This document shows, one piece after another, positions 1-4,874 of a stretch of DNA of 6,537 nucleotides (position 1 is the first letter of the stretch; the number at the start of each line of letters is the position of its first letter). The notes under the pieces were generated by a model. It was given only the letters and a program-made list of their open reading frames with translations. It did not search any database and had not been told where the DNA came from. The position numbers and the translations under genes were made by a program. The stretch comes from Minisyncoccota bacterium (GTDB lineage: Bacteria; Patescibacteriota; Minisyncoccia; Phycocordibacterales; UBA2100). The stretch spans positions 1 through 6,537 of the forward strand of contig JAESTJ010000037.1 of NCBI GenBank assembly GCA_016763615.1, written 5' to 3'.

Positions 1-33
1 AAACCGCTAAAACGCTCTGCGTTTTAGCGGTTT
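1..33 (+). terminator. Perfect hairpin, probable intrinsic terminator of an upstream gene
   Basis: The arms at 1-15 and 19-33 are exact reverse complements (15 bp) around a TCT triloop at 16-18. The stem starts with AAA and ends with TTT, and a T-rich stretch (tatgtgttttc) follows. That is the usual form of a rho-independent terminator that can work in either direction. The gene it would end lies outside the window. The U-tract is interrupted, so efficiency is uncertain. Confidence 0.6.
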
Positions 34-380
34 ATGTGTTTTCTACCCCCAAAGACTTCTACTAGGATACTAGGAATTAGTCGATACACACAATATAAAG
101 AATTCTCACAGTTCGATGTTATCGGCTGATGTATTATCCACATATGTCCATTGCATTGTCTACTTTAATAGACTAGGTCGTTATATAATGTTGTTCATAC
201 GAGAAAACCTCTAATTATATTGAGGAGTTCCGTGCTATGTATTTCAATATATAAAGATATCGGGTCGAACAATGTCTTTTTATAGTGTGTGTAGGATTAA
301 AGTGAACTAATTAATATAGAACAGAGAAATTAAATTAAATAAAATAGGAATTTAGAAATAATTAATTTTAAGAAACTATT
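34..380. other. Gene-free AT-rich intergenic region, probable leader/promoter region of the 381 gene
   Basis: I see no supportable gene on either strand. The longest small frame that opens here (ATG at 116, 32 codons) has no ribosome binding site and no recognisable composition. An exact TATAAT lies at 184-189 and a TATAGT at 281-286, but neither has a convincing -35 hexamer at 16-18 nt, so no promoter is called. The last 80 nt before the ATG are extremely A/T-rich. The only AGGAA (346-350) lies about 30 nt before the start codon, too far to be its Shine-Dalgarno. A long untranslated leader or a small RNA cannot be excluded. Confidence 0.5.
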
Positions 381-1418
381 ATGAACGCAATTATTAAACA
401 ATCAGGGATTCTTTCAGCATTAGTAGTTCTCGCTGTAGGAATAATCTTTGGTACATTCAGCATGGCGAGCGCCGCTCTAACCATTGCAACAACGAGCATT
501 ACTACTGACGGGGCGTACACGGTCACGACTGTAGCGGGTTCAACGGTTAACTTGTTCGCAGCCAACACAACTGGTGTTATCACCATAGGTGGTACAGCAC
601 AAACGGGTAACTTGGTTATCGGAACAAGCTCTGGAACTATGAACTTGAACTTAGGTATCGGCACAGGAGCTACTACCGTTAACGTTGCTACAGGTGGAAC
701 AGGAGTTAACACAGTTAACATTGCTACAGGAGCAATTGGCAACTTGGTTACTATCGGTTCCGTAACTGCCGCAGCTTCTCTTAACTTACTATTCGGAACA
801 GGCGACTTCACCATCGATGGTGCCGCTGCTGGTACTATCGGAATTGGTGATGCAGCTCAAACAGGAACAATCACCATTGGTGACAGTTCAGGAACTCTTG
901 CAATAGATTTCGGTACTGGTGAAGGAGCTACCACCATTGGTATCGGTACAGGTGCAACAAACGCCAACACCATTAACATTGGAACTGGTGCTGTAGCGAA
1001 CGTGATTACAATTGGTAGTGCAACCGGAGGACTTCGTTACTATGCACAAACTAGTTCACCAGCGGGCGACACTACAATAACTGCTGCGCAGACCGGCTCA
1101 ACATTCTTTGTTGGAGCAGCAGGCGACGACTTCACTCTTCCTGCACCAGCTGCTGGTCTAAACTATAGATTTATAATGGACACTCTCTTCGCCACTACTA
1201 ATATGACAATTGTCACTAATTCGTCATCTAACGTTATTGAAGGATCCTTACTAGTTGCGGGAGCTGTAGTTGCTTGTGCTAACGAAGATACTGTTTCGTT
1301 TGTTGCGACAGCTGAACTTCCAGGTGACCATATCGAGGTATTCTCAGACGGCACGAGTTGGTTTGTTAGAGGTGAAGCTACTACTGCTGGTGGAATTACT
1401 TGTACTCAAGCCAGCTAA
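381..1418 (+). CDS. Exported Gly/Thr-rich repeat protein, tail-fibre/adhesin-like surface protein
   Basis: This 345-residue protein has a clear Sec signal peptide: basic MNAIIK, a hydrophobic core at about 10-27, and probable cleavage after SMASA (residue 31). Residues 60-215 consist of short Gly/Thr/Ile/Asn-rich strands of the IGTGATTVNVATG type, as expected for a beta-helix or fibre stalk. Residues 67-127 and 153-213 are two gapless copies of a 61-residue block; I count 34 identities by hand. Residues 230-332 form a different C-terminal domain with the pattern FTLPAPAAGLNYRF and FSDGTSWFVRGEA, a style I know from phage tail-fibre and appendage tips. Cys299 and Cys341 could pair. No LPXTG motif or C-terminal membrane segment is visible, so surface attachment is unexplained. 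No good Shine-Dalgarno precedes the ATG, but the signal peptide begins there, which supports this start. A structural surface or adhesive role is inferred; no enzymatic motif is present. Confidence 0.8.
   Translation: MNAIIKQSGILSALVVLAVGIIFGTFSMASAALTIATTSITTDGAYTVTTVAGSTVNLFAANTTGVITIGGTAQTGNLVIGTSSGTMNLNLGIGTGATTVNVATGGTGVNTVNIATGAIGNLVTIGSVTAAASLNLLFGTGDFTIDGAAAGTIGIGDAAQTGTITIGDSSGTLAIDFGTGEGATTIGIGTGATNANTINIGTGAVANVITIGSATGGLRYYAQTSSPAGDTTITAAQTGSTFFVGAAGDDFTLPAPAAGLNYRFIMDTLFATTNMTIVTNSSSNVIEGSLLVAGAVVACANEDTVSFVATAELPGDHIEVFSDGTSWFVRGEATTAGGITCTQAS
579..1019 (+). repeat. Internal duplication in the surface repeat protein (two 183-bp units, 258-bp offset)
   Basis: The DNA at 579-761 and 837-1019 encodes two 61-residue blocks that align without gaps at an offset of 86 residues. 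A hand count gives 34 of 61 identical residues, with landmarks AQTG, SSGT, GATT, NT.NI.TGA and TIGS in the same order. Each block is itself made of shorter strand-sized repeats. This points to growth of the stalk by segmental duplication followed by divergence. Confidence 0.75.
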
Positions 1419-1483
1419 TCTGATAGTTATTAACAACCAAACGATAATAACCTGACGCGGATGTGCCTAACTTAGATGCATCC

Positions 1484-1491
1484 GAAGAAGG
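1484..1491 (+). promoter_or_regulatory. Ribosome binding site that decides the start of the peptidoglycan-binding protein
   Basis: GAAGAAGG ends 10 nt before ATG 1502. It is the best Shine-Dalgarno-like sequence in the window. The frame is open further upstream to a GTG at 1463, but that start would place 13 non-hydrophobic residues before the signal peptide and would put this site inside the coding sequence. The ATG at 1502 is therefore preferred. Confidence 0.65.
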
Positions 1492-1501
1492 CAAAATAAT
1501 T

Positions 1502-2749
1502 ATGACTATCAGTACCTATAAAAAAATAGCTATACCAGCTGTTCTCGCGATTGCAATTGCGGCAATGGTACTGGTGCTACCTAACTCAGCACGCGCGGCA
1601 TTTGATGATGTGACTCTCACTTCAGATATTGTACTGAGCGTGAACGGAGTGACGATGAACATTTCTGGTTTAAACGGCGTTATAGAATCTATAACGGTGA
1701 ATCCAACAAACTTCACATTCGATTTAGTTTCAGGCTCTGAAATAAGTATTTCTTCGGCAAACAAGAATGTTATGAACAGTGACGCATCTTCTACATACCT
1801 GACAACAGACGTATGTGGTACAAGTCATTCCTTATTGCGGCACGCTTCTACATCAGACTCAGTAACAATTACCGTTACTCCATCTGCGTCAACATGTAGT
1901 GGTACCGCTCAAACCTCATCCTCATCTTCTCCTGTTGGAGGGGGAGGGATACTCTCAGGTGGTGGTGATGGTAGAGTTAGTTCTTCTGGTGGAGGATCTT
2001 CTTCGTCCAGTGGTTCAACAACCGTCACTACAGCAACGACACCTACGATTACAGCAACAACACCTACAAGCTTTTACAACTTCACCCGAAGTCTTGATGT
2101 AGGCTCAAAGGGCGATGACGTACAGGAGTTGCAGAAATTCTTGAATGCAAATGGCTTCCAGGTATCGGCAAGTGGTGCTGGTTCCCCTGGTGGAGAAACT
2201 AGCTTTTTTGGTCCTGCGACACGCGCAGCACTTGCAAAGTACCAAGCTGCTAATGGCATTAGCCCTGCAGTTGGATACTTCGGTCCATTGACGCGAGCGT
2301 CCTTCATAACTGGAACAACAACTACTCCGGCAATTACAACACCGTCGTCATCAGGAGTTTCAGCTGTGTTCTCGAGTGGTTTGGATGTTGGGCAGACAAG
2401 CGCTGACATCAAGCGACTCCAACAACTCTTAAACAGTGATTCCGACACACGAATTGCATCGAGTGGTGTTGGCTCAGTAGGCAACGAAACCAATTACTTT
2501 GGCTCTTTGACAGCAGCAGCTGTTCAGAAGTTCCAAGTGAAGTATGGTGTGGCACAAGCAGGTGACGCTGGATACGGCTACGTTGGTCCAAGTACTAGGG
2601 CAATGCTTAACACAGTGTTTGGCGGCGGTTCAACTCCAACGCCTTCAACTCCAGCTAGTTCAACTGGTGTGTCAGCTCTGCAAGCGCAAATAAATGCTGC
2701 TCTGTTGCAGGTGCAACAATTGCAAGCACAATTGCAGAATGCACAGTAG
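1502..2749 (+). CDS. Secreted protein with two peptidoglycan-binding domains and a C-terminal coiled coil
   Basis: From ATG 1502 the product has 415 residues. It opens with a signal peptide (MTISTYKKIA, hydrophobic 9-26, cleavage probably after SARA, residue 32). Residues 34-132 are a Ser/Thr-rich, probably beta-rich domain with Cys105 and Cys132. Residues 137-190 form a low-complexity Ser/Gly then Thr linker. Two peptidoglycan-binding type 1 domains follow, at about 194-270 and 290-373. Each has the LDVG, LQ..LN, ET.(Y/F)FG and GPxTRA signatures, and each has the Gly/Ser insertion (GAGSPGGE, GVGSVGNE) often seen in Parcubacteria-type proteins. Residues 390-413 form a Leu/Gln/Ala coiled coil. 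No catalytic cell-wall domain is visible, so its role is likely attachment to peptidoglycan and assembly with partners. It lies 83 nt after the repeat protein and has its own ribosome binding site. A terminator follows. Confidence 0.85.
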   Translation: MTISTYKKIAIPAVLAIAIAAMVLVLPNSARAAFDDVTLTSDIVLSVNGVTMNISGLNGVIESITVNPTNFTFDLVSGSEISISSANKNVMNSDASSTYLTTDVCGTSHSLLRHASTSDSVTITVTPSASTCSGTAQTSSSSSPVGGGGILSGGGDGRVSSSGGGSSSSSGSTTVTTATTPTITATTPTSFYNFTRSLDVGSKGDDVQELQKFLNANGFQVSASGAGSPGGETSFFGPATRAALAKYQAANGISPAVGYFGPLTRASFITGTTTTPAITTPSSSGVSAVFSSGLDVGQTSADIKRLQQLLNSDSDTRIASSGVGSVGNETNYFGSLTAAAVQKFQVKYGVAQAGDAGYGYVGPSTRAMLNTVFGGGSTPTPSTPASSTGVSALQAQINAALLQVQQLQAQLQNAQ

Positions 2750-2772
2750 TAAAAAGGTTTAGAGGTTTAATT

Positions 2773-2799
2773 CGTAGCTAACTACTATAGTTAGCTACG
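2773..2799 (+). repeat. Perfect 12-bp hairpin with CTA triloop downstream of the peptidoglycan-binding gene
   Basis: The arms at 2773-2784 and 2788-2799 are exact reverse complements around CTA at 2785-2787. No T-tract follows, so it is not a classical terminator by itself. It sits 24 nt after the stop codon and 11 nt before the main terminator. It could protect the mRNA 3' end, help termination, or be an unrelated palindromic element. Its sequence differs from the palindromes around the transposase, though it also has a perfect stem and a 3-nt loop. Confidence 0.6.
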
Positions 2800-2810
2800 G
2801 TTAGACAACG

Positions 2811-2856
2811 AACAAACAAAAAATACTCCAGTTAACTGGAGTATTTTTTGTTTGTT
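2811..2856 (+). terminator. Strong symmetrical intrinsic terminator
   Basis: This is a perfect 23-bp inverted repeat with no spacer: 2811-2833 is the exact reverse complement of 2834-2856, centred on GTTAAC. The GC-richer inner part (CTCCAGTT/AACTGGAG) is flanked by an A-run on the left and TTTTTTGTTTGTTTT on the right. It fits a rho-independent terminator for the surface-protein genes. The symmetry would allow it to work on the other strand too. The next gene starts only 23 nt after it. Confidence 0.85.
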
Positions 2857-2865
2857 TTGCGTAAA

Positions 2866-2871
2866 TCTAAT
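2866..2871 (+). promoter_or_regulatory. Possible -10 element (TCTAAT) just upstream of ATG 2880
   Basis: TCTAAT matches the -10 consensus at 5 of 6 positions and lies 8 nt before the start codon, so transcription could begin almost at the ATG (a leaderless message). No convincing -35 is seen because the region is the T-rich tail of the terminator. The gene needs its own promoter, since a strong terminator lies just upstream, but the exact element is uncertain. Confidence 0.3.
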
Positions 2872-2879
2872 AAGACGTT

Positions 2880-3515
2880 ATGATAGACGGTATGAAAAAA
2901 TACATGACACATAAAAACATTAGTATTGCCGTAGCAGTTATAATCATTATCGCAATTGCCCTGTGGAAACTAAATTCGACACAAGACAGGACACTAGAAC
3001 AAGTTGTGACAGAAGAAACCGCACCCACCACCCAAGAAATTACAGATGAAGCCATCTCAGCGGCAGAAGAAATTGCAAAAGAGACTACTAGTACAGAAGA
3101 ACCAAAGAAACCAACCGTAAACAGCAATCCACCTCTGCAGTTCGCAGTAGAACCCCAAACACAAGATACGCCAGAAAAAATAGAGCTAGGCCCACGACAA
3201 CCCGCAACAGTTTCCCCAATGGCAGCACTTATTTTTTTCATGGAAGCAATGCAAGCAGGGGATATTGAAAGAGCCGTCTCGTATTTCCGTGCCGACTTGC
3301 AAGATTCCTACCGAACTTCGTTCACCACTCAGTATAAAAACGGCCATCCAGTTGTTCGAGTGTACGCCTTAGGAAACATTGGCGAAGTAGAACTTATTGA
3401 TCCTCAATCAGGGTTATACGAAATTCCAGTATATTTAGGACAATCAGAGCAAGCATTCCGCCTAAACTTCATGTTTGATAGCTCAGTCCAAGAATTCGTC
3501 ATCACCGAACTCTAA
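2880..3515 (+). CDS. Membrane-anchored protein with NTF2-like C-terminal domain, function unknown
   Basis: From ATG 2880 the product has 211 residues. A short basic N-terminus is followed by one transmembrane segment at about 13-29 (AVAVIIIIAIALW). Residues 32-110 form a Glu/Thr/Pro-rich linker. Residues 112-211 form a compact C-terminal domain that begins with an F.EAMQAGDIERAVSYF helix pair and ends in short strands (FVITEL). That pattern resembles the NTF2-like/DUF4878 type of small domain. It is a fold-level guess without catalytic residues. The downstream protein at 4284-4874 has the same layout and shares about 10 of 25 positions in the helix motif. Start choice is uncertain: M5 (2892) and M9 (2904) are alternatives, and none has a good Shine-Dalgarno site. 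The C-terminal domain is probably outside the membrane. Confidence 0.7.
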   Translation: MIDGMKKYMTHKNISIAVAVIIIIAIALWKLNSTQDRTLEQVVTEETAPTTQEITDEAISAAEEIAKETTSTEEPKKPTVNSNPPLQFAVEPQTQDTPEKIELGPRQPATVSPMAALIFFMEAMQAGDIERAVSYFRADLQDSYRTSFTTQYKNGHPVVRVYALGNIGEVELIDPQSGLYEIPVYLGQSEQAFRLNFMFDSSVQEFVITEL

Positions 3516-3550
3516 CAATCTTCTTTTTAGGTTTCTATCTTAAAAGATTT

Positions 3551-3599
3551 AAAGCCACACACTTGTCCAAGGGTTCCCCTTGGACAAGTGTGTGGCTTT
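3551..3599. repeat. RAYT-associated palindrome, copy 1 (upstream of the transposase gene)
   Basis: This is a perfect 23-bp stem: 3551-3573 is the exact reverse complement of 3577-3599, with TTC at 3574-3576 as the loop. The inner 10 bp (TGTCCAAGGG) are shared with the two other copies; the outer 13 bp (AAAGCCACACACT) are unique to this one. It lies 35 nt after the preceding stop codon and ends 14 nt before the transposase ATG. Its AAA/TTT ends and the following T-rich bases would also allow weak terminator activity for the upstream gene. Confidence 0.9.
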
Positions 3600-3607
3600 G
3601 TTATATT
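3581..3607 (+). promoter_or_regulatory. Possible transposase promoter using the palindrome as -35
   Basis: TGGACA at 3581-3586, part of the palindrome core, matches the -35 consensus at 5 of 6 positions. TATATT at 3602-3607 matches the -10 consensus at 5 of 6. The spacer is 15 nt, shorter than the ideal 17. The -10 ends 6 nt before ATG 3614, so the transcript would be nearly leaderless, in line with the lack of a Shine-Dalgarno site. AT-rich DNA gives such matches by chance. Confidence 0.3.
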
Positions 3608-3613
3608 TGAGAT

Positions 3614-4267
3614 ATGGAGCGCAAGTTAATATTTACAGAAGGTGAGTTTTATCATATTTATAACAGAGGCATCAACAAAAATAGCATCTTTTTCTCTTCT
3701 GGTGACTGGTTACACTTTCAGCGTCTTCTGTACTTGAGAAACGGAACCAAACACATAAAACCCAATCGTGTCCAAGGGTTCCCCTTGGACACGATTGATC
3801 GTGGAGAAAGTCTAGTTGATATATGCGCATATGCAATGATGCCAAATCATTTTCACTTATTAGTGCATGAAAAGAACGAGGGAGGAATAAGCAAGTTTAT
3901 GGGAAAATTCTCCACAGCTTTTTCTATGTACATGAATAAAAAATATGAAAGAAGCGGATCTCTTATGTGTAAGCCATTTCGCGCTAAACATGTAGATAGT
4001 GATGAGTATCTTCGATGGTTAATTTTATATATTCATTCGAATCCAATTGAGATAATAGAAAAAGGCTGGAAAGAAGGAGAGATTAGAGATTTAAAAAAGC
4101 CACAAAAGTATCTAGACGAATACAGATACTCAAGCTACTCAGATTATTCTGTTGCCGAACGTGATGAAACTCTTATTCTAAATAAAGATGTATTGCCAAT
4201 TGAGGTAGATGCCATAAACCTAAACGAAATACCCACCCTTATGTCCAAGGGTTCCCCTTGGACATAA
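3614..4267 (+). CDS. REP-associated tyrosine transposase (RAYT), Y1_Tnp/HUH family
   Basis: This 217-residue single-strand DNA transposase belongs to the IS200-like Y1 superfamily, which nicks and joins hairpin DNA through a tyrosine. The family landmarks appear in order: FYHIYNRGINKNSIFF (12-27), AYAMMPNHFHLLVH (72-85) with the HUH pair His79/His81, FMGKFSTAFSMYMNKKYERSG (95-115), the VDSDEYL segment (127-133), YIHSNP (139-144) with Tyr139 as the likely nucleophile, and YSSYSDY (172-178). All key residues are present, so it may be active. Residues 53-59 (VQGFPLD) are the in-frame translation of a palindrome core, placed in the loop before the HUH strand. The last seven residues (SKGSPWT) are translated from a further copy in another frame. 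Both look like insertions tolerated outside the catalytic core. There is no clear Shine-Dalgarno site. Confidence 0.9.
   Translation: MERKLIFTEGEFYHIYNRGINKNSIFFSSGDWLHFQRLLYLRNGTKHIKPNRVQGFPLDTIDRGESLVDICAYAMMPNHFHLLVHEKNEGGISKFMGKFSTAFSMYMNKKYERSGSLMCKPFRAKHVDSDEYLRWLILYIHSNPIEIIEKGWKEGEIRDLKKPQKYLDEYRYSSYSDYSVAERDETLILNKDVLPIEVDAINLNEIPTLMSKGSPWT
3763..3797. repeat. RAYT-associated palindrome, copy 2 (inside the transposase coding sequence)
   Basis: This is a perfect 16-bp stem: 3763-3778 is the exact reverse complement of 3782-3797, with TTC at 3779-3781 as the loop. The inner 10 bp equal those of copies 1 and 3; the outer 6 bp (CAATCG) are unique. It is read in the frame GTC CAA GGG TTC and so on, giving Val-Gln-Gly-Phe-Pro-Leu-Asp, and leaves the gene open. 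The transcript would carry this hairpin within the coding region. Confidence 0.9.
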
Positions 4268-4276
4268 GGGTGGGTA
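4230..4276. repeat. RAYT-associated palindrome, copy 3 (3' end of the transposase gene)
   Basis: This is a perfect 22-bp stem: 4230-4251 is the exact reverse complement of 4255-4276, with TTC at 4252-4254 as the loop. The inner 10 bp match copies 1 and 2; the outer 12 bp (TACCCACCCTTA) are unique. The transposase frame passes through it and stops at TAA 4265-4267, directly after the core. The stem base touches an AAAGG (4276-4280) just before the next gene, so folding could affect translation there. Confidence 0.9.
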
Positions 4277-4283
4277 AAGGAAT

Positions 4284-4874
4284 ATGTGGTATTATCAAAA
4301 TATGGATTTTGGGAAGATTGTGTATACGCATAAAAAAATAGCTCTGATAGTAGTAATTGCTATTGGTATAGCGGGTCTTGGATACTATTGGCATGACAAT
4401 AGTAAAGAATTTGTTGTGCTAACCGATGCACAGCTTGAAGAACTTGGTTCCGCAAAGGCTGTTGCTAAGTACTATGAACGTCTACAGAAAGCGTATGATA
4501 ATGACACTTTTGGAGGAAGTACACCAGAAGAAACGTTGTCGCTGTTTGTAGAAGCTCTAGAGTCAGGAGAAGTTGAGTTAGCGAGTAAATATTTTGTGTT
4601 TGAAAAACAGGAAGTGCAGTTGAAAAAACTAAGTGAGAAAACCAGTGATGGGCTTAAAGAAAAAGCTGAACAAATAAGAGGTTATGATTTTGAGGAAACT
4701 GATTCAAATTCTAATACAGATAATCGTGTTTCTTATTATTACTATAGTTATTTAGATAAACCAACTCCGCTAGTTGATGAATCGGGTAAGGTTATTGCGA
4801 CGATTCCTGCGGGGAGAATAAGTCATGCTGTCATTTTCGTAAAATACAAAGTATGGAAAATAGAAGATTTGTAA
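4284..4874 (+). CDS. Membrane-anchored protein with NTF2-like domain, function unknown
   Basis: From ATG 4284 the product has 196 residues. One transmembrane segment (about 19-35, ALIVVIAIGIAGLGYYW) follows a basic stretch, suggesting that the rest is outside the membrane. Residues 46-76 are a helical, acidic segment. Residues 80-196 form a domain opening with TPEETLSLFVEALESGEVELASKYF and ending in the strand VWKIEDL, typical of NTF2-like accessory domains. The same layout and motif occur in the protein at 2880-3515. No catalytic residues stand out. The start is uncertain. ATG 4284 has an AAAGGA only 2-3 nt upstream, too close for normal use. ATG 4302 is in frame and lies 6 nt after a TATTAT that could serve as a -10. 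The 3' end overlaps the next gene by 22 nt, implying cotranscription and translational coupling. Confidence 0.7.
   Translation: MWYYQNMDFGKIVYTHKKIALIVVIAIGIAGLGYYWHDNSKEFVVLTDAQLEELGSAKAVAKYYERLQKAYDNDTFGGSTPEETLSLFVEALESGEVELASKYFVFEKQEVQLKKLSEKTSDGLKEKAEQIRGYDFEETDSNSNTDNRVSYYYYSYLDKPTPLVDESGKVIATIPAGRISHAVIFVKYKVWKIEDL

Larger units (their letters stand above)
3551..4276 (+). mobile_element. RAYT unit: Y1 transposase gene bounded by matching palindromes
   Basis: The transposase gene is bracketed by two palindromes sharing an identical 23-nt core, with a third copy inside the gene. The arrangement matches that of REP-associated tyrosine transposases, which are usually flanked by the palindromes they recognise. 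I see no conserved tetranucleotide such as GTAG beside the stems and no target-site duplication. The boundaries are the outer ends of copies 1 and 3 and are inferred. Such genes are often single-copy residents rather than active insertion sequences, so current mobility is not implied. Confidence 0.6.

Noticed and set aside
116..214. Small 32-codon + strand frame in the leader region
   Set aside because: It has no Shine-Dalgarno site and no signal or domain; the length is within chance for this composition.
368..814. 148-codon open frame on the - strand opposite the surface repeat protein
   Set aside because: It is a shadow of the low-complexity + strand gene: its Val/Pro/Thr-rich composition follows from the repeats, and it has no ribosome binding site or recognisable domain.
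1463..1501. Upstream GTG start adding 13 residues to the peptidoglycan-binding protein
   Set aside because: It would bury the best ribosome binding site in the window and put a polar extension before a well-formed signal peptide.
2180..2190. GGTTCCCCTGG inside the peptidoglycan-binding gene, resembling the centre of the transposase palindrome
   Set aside because: Only about 9 bases match, it has no palindromic arms, and it encodes a conserved-type loop of the domain. Chance is sufficient.
2074..2493. 139-codon open frame on the - strand opposite the first peptidoglycan-binding domain and the start of the second
   Set aside because: The + strand frame has clear family motifs here; the antisense frame has none.
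2867..3241. 124-codon - strand frame opposite the anchored protein at 2880
   Set aside because: It is Ser/Val-rich antisense of a Glu/Thr-rich linker and a transmembrane segment, with no independent support. The apparent hydrophobicity is inherited.
3551..4276. Three repeats as a possible CRISPR array or integron attC series
   Set aside because: The spacing is irregular (centres about 205 and 473 nt apart), the copies lie within a gene, and there are no spacers of uniform size, no cas genes and no integrase.
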